From Paenibacillus sp. UNC499MF (lineage in GTDB: Bacteria; Bacillota; Bacilli; Paenibacillales; NBRC-103111): a stretch of DNA of 45,123 nt. Under the pieces are notes generated by a model that did no database searches, was not told the DNA's origin, and saw only the letters and a program-made list of their open reading frames with translations. Positions within the stretch are counted from its first letter, which is position 1. Every line of letters begins with the position of its first letter. Below, one piece after another: positions 1 to 7,926 of this stretch. Both the position numbers and the translations under genes were made by a program. The stretch lies in NCBI RefSeq assembly GCF_900107975.1, contig NZ_FNVF01000023.1, forward strand, positions 1 through 45,123, given 5' to 3'.

Positions 1-32
1 GTCGCTTTGCCTCGTTTGGCGGCGACTTGACT

Positions 33-62
33 ACTATACCACATTCGGCGTTAGTAATGCAA
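33..62 (-). promoter_or_regulatory. Probable rRNA-operon promoter P2 (leftward)
   Basis: On the minus strand a -35 TTGCAT (57-62) and a -10 TATAGT (33-38) are separated by 18 nt. Transcription would leave the window to the left. The downstream bases form a hairpin-prone leader (GTCGC at one end, GCGAC at the other). Two stacked strong promoters after ygxA recall rrn operons; from memory, Bacillus subtilis has perR, ygzB and ygxA beside rrnD. The 16S gene itself is not visible, so the rrn assignment is inference. Confidence 0.6.
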
Positions 63-140
63 GAACTTTTTTTGAGCGCTCCGTTCGATGTTAGCGGCTT
101 GTCCTTAGTTAGCGACTTGCCTTTCGAAGGGGCGAAAATT

Positions 141-170
141 AATTTACCATGAAACCTATTATGAAGTCAA
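141..170 (-). promoter_or_regulatory. Upstream tandem promoter P1 (leftward)
   Basis: Minus-strand -35 TTGACT (165-170) and -10 TAAATT (141-146) with an 18-nt spacer, about 108 bp upstream of the second promoter. A tandem pair is the usual rRNA-operon arrangement in Bacillales. Confidence 0.5.
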
Positions 171-242
171 CCCTTTTGGACATTGGAAAAACATGACTAA
201 TGCTATCCCCTTGTTTATCAAGGGTTTGAAGCGAAAAGAAAG

Positions 243-268
243 AAAAAAGGCAGCCTCCGCAGGCCGCC
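243..268 (-). terminator. Rho-independent terminator after ygxA
   Basis: Minus strand: GGCGGCC, short loop, GGCTGCC (one G-U pair) followed directly by a run of T. It lies 30 bp past the stop of the ygxA-like ORF. Confidence 0.8.
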
Positions 269-296
269 TGACTTTCCTTATCCCGTCAGGATGAGG

Positions 297-1118
297 TTAG
301 TTTTTGAACAATGTATAACGCAGCAAGAGCCGAGAACATTCGGCGTCGGCAGGAATCGCCACTTCTTTGACCAATGTTTTTTTGACAAGCTTATTAAGGA
401 GCTGCTGAAGATTGTTGCCCAGAATTTGAATTTCGGGCTGTTCCAGAAGCTCATCCGTACTCCACGGCTCAGGCCTTGAATCCAGAAGCTGAATAAGCGG
501 CTTGCAGCAGCGTTCCATTTTGGACATCACGGAAAATTCGCATGCCAGAAGGACAAGCTGTATTCTTTGCTTCAGCGTTTCTTTGCTCGTGGTCAGTTCT
601 TCATATAATTTGTACACGCCGGTGTTTATCGGGCGAACCTGATTCCAGACCGCGTCCTGGACAGTTTCCCCTTCTTCTATGATGACAATGCGCGCCCAGT
701 GTTTCAAAGCTTCCAGCACGTTCTGGTAAGCATCGAGCAGATGTTCCTCAAGTATGTAGGACTTGCTCTTCAAATACTTGTTCAGAAAAAGCGAAAATTC
801 CGACAGCAGCTGGCGGTCGCGCAGCTCTTCCGGCATGGAAAGCGCCCGCTCCCGAGAGTCTTCCAAATACAATTGACGATCCAATCGGATCTCCCCTTTC
901 AAAAGACCGTTAACGATATTCAATCTAATCGCTGCAGCAGCCCCTGTTCAAGTACGGACGAATTCAACCATCTTCCTTGTATACAATGATTGTCTTCTAT
1001 ATAATGATGTATGGAGTTGTAAGTGTCCGGATGATTGGTAGTAAACCAGCAGAAGGATTACATATCCTTCTGTGATGAAAGCAATCTGCTGCGGATCGCG
1101 AGACGATATGGCCGCGCT
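297..1118 (-). pseudogene. ygxA: YgxA-like nucleotidyltransferase-like protein, N-terminal half frameshifted
   Basis: The intact part (297-923, TTG at 921-923, 208 codons) matches my memory of the C-terminal two thirds of YgxA-type nucleotidyltransferase-like proteins of Bacillales (about 290 aa), with a helical region rich in Leu/Lys and the stretch ACEFSVMSKMERCC. No ribosome-binding site precedes the TTG. Upstream, the expected N-terminal domain appears in pieces. In the same frame, before a TGA at 948-950, one reads ITEGYVILLLVYYQSS. In another frame, ending in a TGA at 920-922, one reads HHYIEDNHCIQGRWL and then LEQGLLQRLD, which would join directly to NIVNGLLKGE. Two compensating frameshifts (about 1000-1030 and 920-930) would restore a domain. 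It could be a real pseudogene or sequencing error. The function of the family is not established. Confidence 0.6.
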
Positions 1119-1296
1119 TTAACGGGTTCCGGTAAATGCCGGCGGAATTATCTTTCCCGCTGCGTGTATATCCGGCTCCCGCAGCCGTCATACGTTCGTT
1201 AGAAAAGTAATTCTACTTTCCTCAGCCGTTTCCTGCTTACATGAGAACATATTGTGTTTAAATTCCGAAAATGCCTGTAGAAAGAGGGGAACACCG

Positions 1297-1710
1297 TTGC
1301 TTTTGAAATCAAGTAAAATCAATGAATTCCGCTTATGGGGTCTGCTGCTGACCATGGGCGGCATGCTTATTATGATCATCGGCCTGGCCGGTGTCGTGTT
1401 CGACTGGGGCGCCGCCGGGCGAATCATTGCCGTTATCTTTTTGATTCTAGGAATGATCAGTATGTTAGGAAGTATGGCCATTTATTTCTGGGCGGGCATG
1501 ATGTCAACCTCCGCCGTGGCGCTCGATTGTCCCGAGTGCGGCAAAAGGACAAAGATGATCGGCAAAACGGACCGCTGCATGTTCTGCAAGACGATTTTGA
1601 CGGTTGACCCTTCCATGGCACCCGCGGAAGCCGAGAGCGTAGATGAAGACAATATCCGCAAAGCGGAAACCGGTTCCGCGTCGTCCGCAATCGACTCATC
1701 TAAAAGTTAA
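1297..1710 (+). CDS. ygzB: YgzB-like zinc-ribbon membrane protein
   Basis: 137 aa from a TTG start at 1297, chosen because AGAGGGG lies 7 nt upstream; the frame is open further back but has no ribosome-binding site. The start KSSKIN and the body match B. subtilis YgzB as I recall it (117 aa). Two transmembrane helices (about residues 10-30 and 38-62) are followed by a zinc ribbon with CPEC and CMFC pairs, then an acidic/Ser-rich tail of about 30 residues that is longer than in YgzB. Role unknown; it lies between perR and ygxA as in Bacillus. A terminator follows. Confidence 0.85.
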   Translation: MLLKSSKINEFRLWGLLLTMGGMLIMIIGLAGVVFDWGAAGRIIAVIFLILGMISMLGSMAIYFWAGMMSTSAVALDCPECGKRTKMIGKTDRCMFCKTILTVDPSMAPAEAESVDEDNIRKAETGSASSAIDSSKS

Positions 1711-1715
1711 TGCGA

Positions 1716-1751
1716 AAAGCTGCCATCCATTACGGATGACAGCTTTTTTTG
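1716..1751 (+). terminator. Terminator after ygzB
   Basis: Stem AAAGCTG..ATCC / GGAT..CAGCTTT with loop ATTAC, followed by seven T, six bases after the stop codon. Confidence 0.85.
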
Positions 1752-1825
1752 TAGGAATTTAATGATTCCGAACGACGCGGTCCAAGAAGCAGCCATCTTC
1801 CGCTTGCCCGGATCTGTTTGACCGC

Positions 1826-1842
1826 AAAAGCCTTCAAGGCTT
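1826..1842 (-). terminator. Possible short terminator of the GH18 gene
   Basis: Minus strand AAGCCT-TGA-AGGCTT then TT, overlapping the stop codon. The stem is short and the T run weak. Confidence 0.3.
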
Positions 1843-3538
1843 ATTTCGATTGCAGGGCATCGGCAATGACCTGCCATATGGCCGGTTCTTCAAAACCGCG
1901 CCGCCATGAGGCGACCCCCGCCAATTTGTATTTGCTTACGATCTCCAGACGGGCTTTGACGGAAGTTTCGTCTTCCAGCCAAATCCGGTTCAGTTTTCCG
2001 TCTTCTTTGTACTCGACGTAGTTTTGACCGGTGTCTTCACGGAACTGGGGAGTAAGCCCTTTTTCCTGTATGATCTTGCGGGGCTTCTCCATAAATACGG
2101 CCTTCGAGCTTACCTTGATACCTTCATCCTTCTGTTCTTCCGTCCATATCCGCGTATAAAAAGGAATCCCCAGCACAAGCTTGGAAGGCGGCACTTTATC
2201 TTCATCCAGTATCTGTTTGAGAGAACGCTCCACCCACGGGAGAGATGCGACTGACCCCGATTTCGGACTCGATGCCCAGTGTTCGTCATACGCCATAAGC
2301 ATCATATAGTCCACTGCCGCCGCCAGAGCGGGCCGGTTATATACGCGGCTCCAGGCGTCACTGCCCGATTTTGCCGTAACGTCGATAGACAGAACCAGTC
2401 CCTGCTCATGGAGCAGCGGAGCCATTTCTCTTACGAACTGGACCAGATGGGGGCCGTCGGATTTGTTCATGTTCTCAAAATCAATATTGATGCCCTGCAA
2501 ATTATACTGCTTTGTAAAAGAAAGAAGCTGGCTAATCATGTTCAGCCTGGTTTCGTAGCTTCCCAACGCCTTACCCGTCATGTTCGGTTCAAACGAGTTG
2601 TCAAAAAGCGCCCATATCTGATAATTGCGGCTGTGCGCCCATTTAATGTAGGCGGGGTCCGCCTGATTTTTGATGCTTCCCTTCTCGTCTGCGAGATGGA
2701 ACCAGGTGGGACTCACGACGTTGAGACCGGGCATTTCGGGAATAGAGGCCGTTTTGGGCGTCGCCGTAACGACATGTTCCCATGTCATATTGAGCTTACC
2801 TTCCGGTTTCCAGCGCGGCTTCGCGGCGGGAGGCTGGAAGGAGGGAATCTCCTCCCCTTTTTCTTCCGTCACCAGCGACGTCTTCACATAACCGGCCCGT
2901 CCGCCGGGCAGCTGAACTTTGTACCAGCCGTTCTGTTCGCCCCAAATCATGAGATGCTCGCCATCCGCCAAGCTGCCCGTAATCGGGCTGCGAACCGAAC
3001 TGCCGCTGCGCAGTTCGCCTCCTTCTTTACCGCGAAACGTCCCCCAGCGTACTTTCTCTCCGGGTTTAAAAAGCGATACAGCGCCTGTTTCCGCATCTTC
3101 CCTGACTTCTATCCCGTACAGGTCCTTTAGGATTGAAACGGGTACGTAAAACTCTTTTCCCTGCCTGATCATAGGCGATGCCAGCGGGATTTCTTTGAGA
3201 TTCCGGGAAGCCGAAGCCTTGTCGGTCTGGAGCCGCACTACGGCCTGTTCCGTCGTTAAAATAACGGAATTGGTGGAGGCCTCGCCGATAACGGCCGGAT
3301 CGATCCATTCGGATACGAGTCCGAGGGGAAGCTTCATGGCGCCTTTGGCCCCCAAGGCGGAGCCGCCTTCGTAAGCTTCGCCCTGATAGAAAACCGGCTT
3401 GTCCAGGTTAGCGTAGAATGGCGTTATATGGTTATTATTAGGCAGCCGGGTCATGACCAGATAAGCGATGGCCGCCAATACGATAAGCAAGAGAATAAAC
3501 GAACGCAACCGGCTCTTTTTGCGCTTCGAGCCGCTCAT
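1841..3538 (-). CDS. Membrane-anchored glycoside hydrolase family 18 protein with SH3 domain
   Basis: 565 aa from the ATG at 3538 (MSGSKRKKSRL). The frame is open to 3715 but that part overlaps perR in another frame, and no start has a good ribosome-binding site, so the start is uncertain. Parts in order: Lys/Arg-rich N-terminus, one transmembrane helix (about 12-30), a stalk-type domain (about 40-165), a bacterial SH3 domain (about 170-235, ending GGRAGYVKTSLV), a Pro linker, and a GH18 barrel (about 265-565). The barrel keeps INIDFEN with the acid Glu but has Gln and Asn at the first two acidic positions of DxxDxDxE, as in some Bacillus spore or cell-wall GH18 proteins (YdhD/YaaH group). 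It probably cleaves peptidoglycan or a GlcNAc polymer at the outer membrane face. It is 127 bp downstream of perR on the same strand. Confidence 0.8.
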   Translation of the reverse strand: MSGSKRKKSRLRSFILLLIVLAAIAYLVMTRLPNNNHITPFYANLDKPVFYQGEAYEGGSALGAKGAMKLPLGLVSEWIDPAVIGEASTNSVILTTEQAVVRLQTDKASASRNLKEIPLASPMIRQGKEFYVPVSILKDLYGIEVREDAETGAVSLFKPGEKVRWGTFRGKEGGELRSGSSVRSPITGSLADGEHLMIWGEQNGWYKVQLPGGRAGYVKTSLVTEEKGEEIPSFQPPAAKPRWKPEGKLNMTWEHVVTATPKTASIPEMPGLNVVSPTWFHLADEKGSIKNQADPAYIKWAHSRNYQIWALFDNSFEPNMTGKALGSYETRLNMISQLLSFTKQYNLQGINIDFENMNKSDGPHLVQFVREMAPLLHEQGLVLSIDVTAKSGSDAWSRVYNRPALAAAVDYMMLMAYDEHWASSPKSGSVASLPWVERSLKQILDEDKVPPSKLVLGIPFYTRIWTEEQKDEGIKVSSKAVFMEKPRKIIQEKGLTPQFREDTGQNYVEYKEDGKLNRIWLEDETSVKARLEIVSKYKLAGVASWRRGFEEPAIWQVIADALQSK

Positions 3539-3665
3539 GTAAGGCTGCTTCAAAAGCTTCTGCACATCCTTTCGAAAAAAAGAAAAACGTATCGGCACGC
3601 CCGATAACGAAGAGCGGCTAATACGTTCGCGTAATAACGTGTATGGAAGTTTTGAAAACGACGAA

Positions 3666-4100
3666 TCAATGCGTCGCCTTTCCTGCACAATCCGGACAAA
3701 GTCCGACGACTTCAAGCCGGTGTCCGCCTACCCTAAAGCCGGTTTGCTGAGCAGCAACGTGCTCAACGTCAACGATCGGCGAGTAATCAAAATCGGAAAT
3801 TTTGCCGCAGCTTTGGCAGCGGGCATGATAATGATCGGACAAATCGGCATCGAAACGGCTGGAATCGTCCCCATAGGTTAATTCTCGTACTAACCCCGCG
3901 TCTATGAACACTTTCAGGTTGTTGTAAACCGTGGCCACGCTCATATTCGGAAATTTGGATTCCAACGCCTTGTAAATCTCATCAGCCGTAGGGTGGTTGA
4001 AGGAGTCGAACAAGTACGTCAAAATCGCGTACCGCTGCGGAGTCATGCGAACACCTGTCGTTTTAAGTTTGGCAAGCGCTTCTTCCAAATGTTCGGACAT
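3666..4100 (-). CDS. perR: Peroxide-sensing Fur-family repressor PerR
   Basis: 144 aa from the ATG at 4100 (MSEHLEEAL), preceded by AGGTGGTGAG. Very close to B. subtilis PerR. The N-terminal winged helix contains NMSVATVYNNL. The regulatory Fe/Mn site residues are all present (H36, D84, H90, H92, D103), and the structural zinc cysteines are C95/C98 and C135/C138. In the family, H2O2 oxidises the histidines of the Fe form and releases DNA, derepressing catalase, Dps and metal genes. A Mn catalase lies at 37786 in this window and is a plausible but unproven target. It has its own promoter and two palindromes in the leader. Confidence 0.93.
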   Translation of the reverse strand: MSEHLEEALAKLKTTGVRMTPQRYAILTYLFDSFNHPTADEIYKALESKFPNMSVATVYNNLKVFIDAGLVRELTYGDDSSRFDADLSDHYHARCQSCGKISDFDYSPIVDVEHVAAQQTGFRVGGHRLEVVGLCPDCAGKATH

Positions 4101-4127
4101 GATTCTCACCACCTGTTAGTAAGGGGC

Positions 4128-4153
4128 AGTACTGTGTACTCTGTGGACACAGA
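4128..4153 (-). promoter_or_regulatory. Two abutting palindromes in the perR leader
   Basis: AGTAC-TGT-GTACT (4128-4140) and TCTGTG-GA-CACAGA (4140-4153) are both perfect and lie between the promoter and the perR ribosome-binding site. They do not match the usual PerR box (TTATAAT-n-ATTATAA). They could be an operator or mRNA hairpins. Confidence 0.5.
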
Positions 4154-4168
4154 TACAACCTTTCTTCT

Positions 4169-4198
4169 ATTGTACGTGTGAGAAATTGCACTTGTCAA
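4169..4198 (-). promoter_or_regulatory. SigA-type promoter of perR
   Basis: Minus strand TTGACA (4193-4198), 18-nt spacer, TACAAT (4169-4174), about 70 bp upstream of the perR ATG. Confidence 0.8.
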
Positions 4199-4221
4199 CG
4201 CCTGATGAAGGCGTAATGCGT

Positions 4222-5448
4222 TTAATTTACGGTTTCCAGGGAAATCTCGCCATCCGTTCGGATCGTAAGAACATGTTCACCGTTTCCCACAGTACCGCTT
4301 AACTTTTCCTCCACCAGTTCGATAGGGAGTCCCGTCCGGAGTGCTGTCGCGGAACCTTGGACCTTGAAGCCCGCATCCGCGGGCAGACGGACCGTAATCC
4401 GGCCATTGCCTGTGCTGGCCTGCCAGTCTCCAGACATTTCGGCGGATTCAAGGCGTACCGATCCATTTTCGGTCTCCGCTTGAACGCGTCCGGAAACATC
4501 TTTGATTTTGATGCTGCCGTTGTCCGTACGCGCTACTGCGTCTCCCTTCACCGAAGAAAGGGTGACTTTACCATTGGAGGCGGCCGCATGTACGCCCGCT
4601 CCGGTTTCCCGGACAACGACCTCGCCGTTGACGGTTTGCGCTTTGACGGCTCCCGAGATGGAGCCGGCGTTGATTTTGCCGTTTGCCGTAACCGCTTCTA
4701 CATGGCCCTGGATATCGGTTAATTCCACCGATCCGTTGCTACTATGCGCAGATAACAGGTTCAAGGCCCGGAGACCCGAGGCGCGGACGGCACCATTTTC
4801 CGTTTCGGCCAGATAATCCAGAGACGCCGCACGCGGAAGCGTAACGGTAAAGTCTATCCTCGCTTTATTTTTGACAAACCAGGCCTTCGTATATTCTTCT
4901 CCAACCGCTTTAAGCGTTAATTCATTTCCTTGTACGCTTTGCTCGACATGTGAAGCATCCGCGATTTTGCGGGCTTCCTGTTCATCGGCGGCAGTCACCC
5001 AGACCGTGGCCTGTATCCGGACGGCATCCACGTCTCCGGCCGCCAGTTCAATGCGCCCGTTCGTGTTGACCGCGTGAACTTTGGTTATCGCCGGAGTCAG
5101 CGCGAACTCCTCCGTTTTTTTGTCGAAACTCTGCCCCTGTACCGATCCGATCTGAAGGTTGATTCCTGAGAGCAGTCCCTGGCTCAATCCCTGGGAACCG
5201 ACGACGACGGCACAGATAACGACCGAGAAAAAAATGGCGACCGGGTCCAGTTTGACGGCAGCTCCCTTGGAATTTGACAGGAATTGCAGCAAAATGAGTT
5301 CCAGTCCTGCGGCCACAAACAAAAGGGGCCACCATTTTATCAGCTGCCCCATCATATGGGTGCCTGCGGCCCGGTCCAGAAGCATCGACACGCCAACCGT
5401 GACGAAGAGCACAGCCGCGGTGAATCTGCCCGCTTTTATCAACCCCAT
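4222..5448 (-). CDS. DUF4097-type beta-repeat protein with N-terminal membrane segments
   Basis: 408 aa from the ATG at 5448 (a GTG one codon upstream is also possible). The first ~95 residues carry about three hydrophobic helices like the N-terminus of LiaI/LiaF-type proteins. Residues about 120-400 are repeated short strands with a recurring NG step (NTNGRI, TENGAV, SSNGSV, TANGKI, TVNGEV, ASNGKV, TDNGSI, TENGSV), typical of the DUF4097 putative beta-helix adhesin family. It would be membrane anchored; ligand unknown. It is the last gene of the ECF-sigma unit and starts within 10 bp of the preceding stop, suggesting translational coupling. Confidence 0.8.
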   Translation of the reverse strand: MGLIKAGRFTAAVLFVTVGVSMLLDRAAGTHMMGQLIKWWPLLFVAAGLELILLQFLSNSKGAAVKLDPVAIFFSVVICAVVVGSQGLSQGLLSGINLQIGSVQGQSFDKKTEEFALTPAITKVHAVNTNGRIELAAGDVDAVRIQATVWVTAADEQEARKIADASHVEQSVQGNELTLKAVGEEYTKAWFVKNKARIDFTVTLPRAASLDYLAETENGAVRASGLRALNLLSAHSSNGSVELTDIQGHVEAVTANGKINAGSISGAVKAQTVNGEVVVRETGAGVHAAASNGKVTLSSVKGDAVARTDNGSIKIKDVSGRVQAETENGSVRLESAEMSGDWQASTGNGRITVRLPADAGFKVQGSATALRTGLPIELVEEKLSGTVGNGEHVLTIRTDGEISLETVN

Positions 5449-5456
5449 CACCCAAT

Positions 5457-6086
5457 CTATTGTTTTCTTTTCGTTTCCCAGACAAAAAGAGCAATTCCGC
5501 CGATTATGAGAAAGATGGCTCCGAAATAGGAACCGAACAGCTTAAAGAACGATTCCAGCCAGATCGGTTTGCTGCTGGCGAGAAAAAGGAATCCGCCGGC
5601 CGCAATCAGCAGAATACCGAGGTTTCCCCCTTTGGCCAGTTTTTGCAGAGGGTCGGTCAATTCTTCGGATTCTCCGTAAAAACGGCGCCTGTTAACGATA
5701 TCCGTAAGCTGCAAAGCTTCAAATACGTTATAGAAGTAAATAACCGGCAGAATGAGCGAGAACAAAGTGATCATGGCCACGTTCGAACCCTCATCCCGCG
5801 TTGCGAAAAGCACAATCGCGAAAATATCCATAATGACGAGCATCATGATAAACAATCCGCGCTGCATCATCCCCACATAAAACTGGCCGGTTCCCGGCAT
5901 CATCAGAGAAAGAAGCATGGCCAGCCATTTCTTCTTGGGCGGCTGCTGAAAATACGGGGGATATGGCGGTACGCCGTAAGGGGGGCCGGGCGGATAATTC
6001 CGCTGCTGCTCCTCATAAAAGTGCGGGTCTTTCAAGTCATCCATCTCGGGTGAACCTCCTGGGGTGTAAGAAAATTGTTGAGACAT
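5457..6086 (-). CDS. Multi-span membrane protein with Pro/Tyr-rich N-terminus
   Basis: 209 aa from the ATG at 6086, preceded by AAGGAGG with 7-nt spacing. The N-terminal ~55 residues are rich in Pro, Tyr, Gln and Gly; then come KKKW and about five hydrophobic helices. The segment LSLMMPGTGQFYVG resembles the TM2-domain signature (PG.GQFY.G). Third gene of the ECF-sigma unit, 34 bp after the preceding gene. Function unknown; envelope maintenance is inferred from context. Confidence 0.75.
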   Translation of the reverse strand: MSQQFSYTPGGSPEMDDLKDPHFYEEQQRNYPPGPPYGVPPYPPYFQQPPKKKWLAMLLSLMMPGTGQFYVGMMQRGLFIMMLVIMDIFAIVLFATRDEGSNVAMITLFSLILPVIYFYNVFEALQLTDIVNRRRFYGESEELTDPLQKLAKGGNLGILLIAAGGFLFLASSKPIWLESFFKLFGSYFGAIFLIIGGIALFVWETKRKQ

Positions 6087-6120
6087 TCCGTACCTCCTTG
6101 CTGCATGATCGTCATGCACG

Positions 6121-6465
6121 TTATCCTATTCTGTTGGACAAGTGTTGTACGAATTCGGACCAATCGGCCACATGCGAATTCAAAAGCTTCAACAGACCGG
6201 AGTTGATAAATATATAAGTAGCCGCTGTGGCGATGAAAAGATTGACGAGTTCCGAATGCCTGCGTTTCTTCGGCGCTACGGGCCGAAATCCAGGCACGAT
6301 ATTTCCCGCGGCAATCCCCTTCATCACACGGTCGGTGAAATTCGCGGAAGGGTGGAGCACCTTCATGCCGTTTAGTTCGGCTTGGAGTGCGGGCGGAAGT
6401 TCCGGGCTACTGTGAAGCTCGTGAAGCCGGGGCTGACTGGGACGTCTGGGAGTTCGTTCGGGCAT
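6121..6465 (-). CDS. Putative anti-sigma factor, single transmembrane helix, no cysteine
   Basis: 114 aa from the ATG at 6465, preceded by GGAGGTG. It overlaps the end of the sigma-factor gene by 59 bp, the usual sign of a coupled sigma/anti-sigma pair. A soluble basic N-terminal part (1-70) is followed by one hydrophobic helix (about 71-92) and a short outer tail. It lacks the HxxxCxxC zinc motif of ZAS anti-sigma factors and contains no cysteine. The role rests on position, size and topology, not on a recognised domain. Confidence 0.6.
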   Translation of the reverse strand: MPERTPRRPSQPRLHELHSSPELPPALQAELNGMKVLHPSANFTDRVMKGIAAGNIVPGFRPVAPKKRRHSELVNLFIATAATYIFINSGLLKLLNSHVADWSEFVQHLSNRIG

Positions 6466-7018
6466 CTGGATACACCTCCAACCATTTTTCTTTAAGCATG
6501 GCTTTGCCGCGGTATAAGCGCGTCTCGATCGTCTTCAGGGGAAGATCGGTCACATCCGATATTTCCTGGTACGACAACTGTTTGAAGTGATAGAGATACA
6601 TCACCAGTTTGTATTTCTCCGGCATTTCGGCGATCAACCGGTGAACGGAGTCGCTCTCTTCATGACGGATCGCCTGCTGTTCGGGCTCTGTCCTGCGGTC
6701 GGCCAACCAGGTCTTGAGCTTGTCGAGCAAGGGAACTACAGGACGCCTGCGCTGGGCACGGCGGTAATCGGTAACGAGGTTAACGGTCATCCGGTATAAC
6801 CAAGTCGTGAATTTGCTCTCCCCTCTGAAATGGGATAAAGAGCGGTATAGCTTCAGAAACACTTCCTGGGACAAGTCTTCGGCGGTTTCGCGATGGTTCA
6901 CCGACCGGTAAATCAGCGTATACACGTAGCTTTTGTGGCGATCAACCAAAACGCGGTAAGCTTCCGCCTGCCCCCGGTTAATCTGATCCACCAGCTGTTC
7001 GTCTGTCAGGTGCTCCAT
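6407..7018 (-). CDS. ECF-type RNA polymerase sigma factor
   Basis: 203 aa; ATG at 7018 after GGGCGGTG. Region 2 (about 20-85) contains AEDLSQEVFLKLYRSL and FTTWLYRMTVNLVTDYRR; region 4 (about 125-185) contains LSYQEISDVTDLPLKTIETR, the helix-turn-helix for the -35 element. The C-terminal Ser/Gln-rich tail overlaps the next gene. It closely follows the SigW/SigV style of Bacillus ECF factors. It heads a four-gene leftward unit (6407-7018, 6121-6465, 5457-6086, 4222-5448) that probably responds to envelope stress. The exact ECF group cannot be fixed from reading. Confidence 0.9.
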   Translation of the reverse strand: MEHLTDEQLVDQINRGQAEAYRVLVDRHKSYVYTLIYRSVNHRETAEDLSQEVFLKLYRSLSHFRGESKFTTWLYRMTVNLVTDYRRAQRRRPVVPLLDKLKTWLADRRTEPEQQAIRHEESDSVHRLIAEMPEKYKLVMYLYHFKQLSYQEISDVTDLPLKTIETRLYRGKAMLKEKWLEVYPDARTNSQTSQSAPASRASQ

Positions 7019-7128
7019 TGCTTCACCGCCCTTTCTCTTGTGCCCTCTTTACTATAACTATAACGCGCTTAACATCCGGTTTACATATCTTTTGACGATG
7101 CCGATAAATACACCCCTTCAAACCCCGT

Positions 7129-7158
7129 AAAAAAAGAAAAGCAGGGCTTCGGCCCCGC
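7129..7158 (-). terminator. Terminator after the MgtC-like gene
   Basis: Minus strand GCGGGGC-CGA-AGCCCTGC followed by TTTTCTTTTTTT. Confidence 0.85.
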
Positions 7159-7176
7159 TCCACATTTCTAACTTAA

Positions 7177-7890
7177 TTATTCCATCGTTACTCCTACCAC
7201 GCCGTCCAAATGCCGGATGTCATCCAACAGCAGAGGAATCATGTGATAATCCGGAATGACAACGTTCAGATAGATCATAATCGTCTGCCGGTCGTCCCTC
7301 TCTCCTCTTTCTTCTTCATCCACACCGAATTTGCGGATCTCCACTTTATTATTCTCGAGAATGCCGGAGATTTTGCCGAGATTGCCGGGCCGGTCCAGCG
7401 CATGAACCCGGATCAGGTGGCGCTTCTTGGCGCCGAAATATTTGTGCTCGATTTTATTTAAAATCCACAAAGAAAGAATGACCATAATCGTGGACAGGAT
7501 AGCCGCGTAATAAAAACCGGCGCCCGCTGCGAGACCGATCGCGGCAACAACCCACAGGGAGGCGGCCGTCGTAAGCCCGGATACGGAAAAGCCGTTGCGT
7601 ATAATCGTTCCGGCGCCAAGGAAACCGATTCCGCTGACAACCTGAGCCGCCAGCCGGGATGGGTCCATCCGGACATTCAGCTCCTTGGAAAACCCGCTGA
7701 ATCCGTAGATGGAAAGCAGCATGATCAAAGCGGAACCGACACAGACCAGAATATGCGTCCGGAATCCGGCCGCCTGGTTGCTCAGTTCCCGCTCGAAGCC
7801 GATCAAGCCTCCAAGCACTAACGCCAAAATGAGTCTAATCGTCAAATCCAACTGGCCGATTACCCAAGGATCATTCAACTTCGTTCCCAC
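7177..7890 (-). CDS. MgtC/SapB family membrane protein
   Basis: 237 aa. About five transmembrane helices occupy residues 15-145. The family signature is present: GLIGFERELSNQAAGFRTH, GIGFLGAGTIIR and TTAASLWVVAAIG. A soluble C-terminal ACT-like domain (about 155-237) follows. MgtC proteins are linked to Mg2+ limitation and, in some bacteria, to control of the F-type ATPase; the role in Firmicutes is less clear. It stands alone between a terminator and a GNAT gene. Confidence 0.88.
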   Translation of the reverse strand: MGTKLNDPWVIGQLDLTIRLILALVLGGLIGFERELSNQAAGFRTHILVCVGSALIMLLSIYGFSGFSKELNVRMDPSRLAAQVVSGIGFLGAGTIIRNGFSVSGLTTAASLWVVAAIGLAAGAGFYYAAILSTIMVILSLWILNKIEHKYFGAKKRHLIRVHALDRPGNLGKISGILENNKVEIRKFGVDEEERGERDDRQTIMIYLNVVIPDYHMIPLLLDDIRHLDGVVGVTME

Positions 7891-7926
7891 ACTCCTTCTC
7901 TCGTCGTGACCTGTCCTGTCTCTGTT

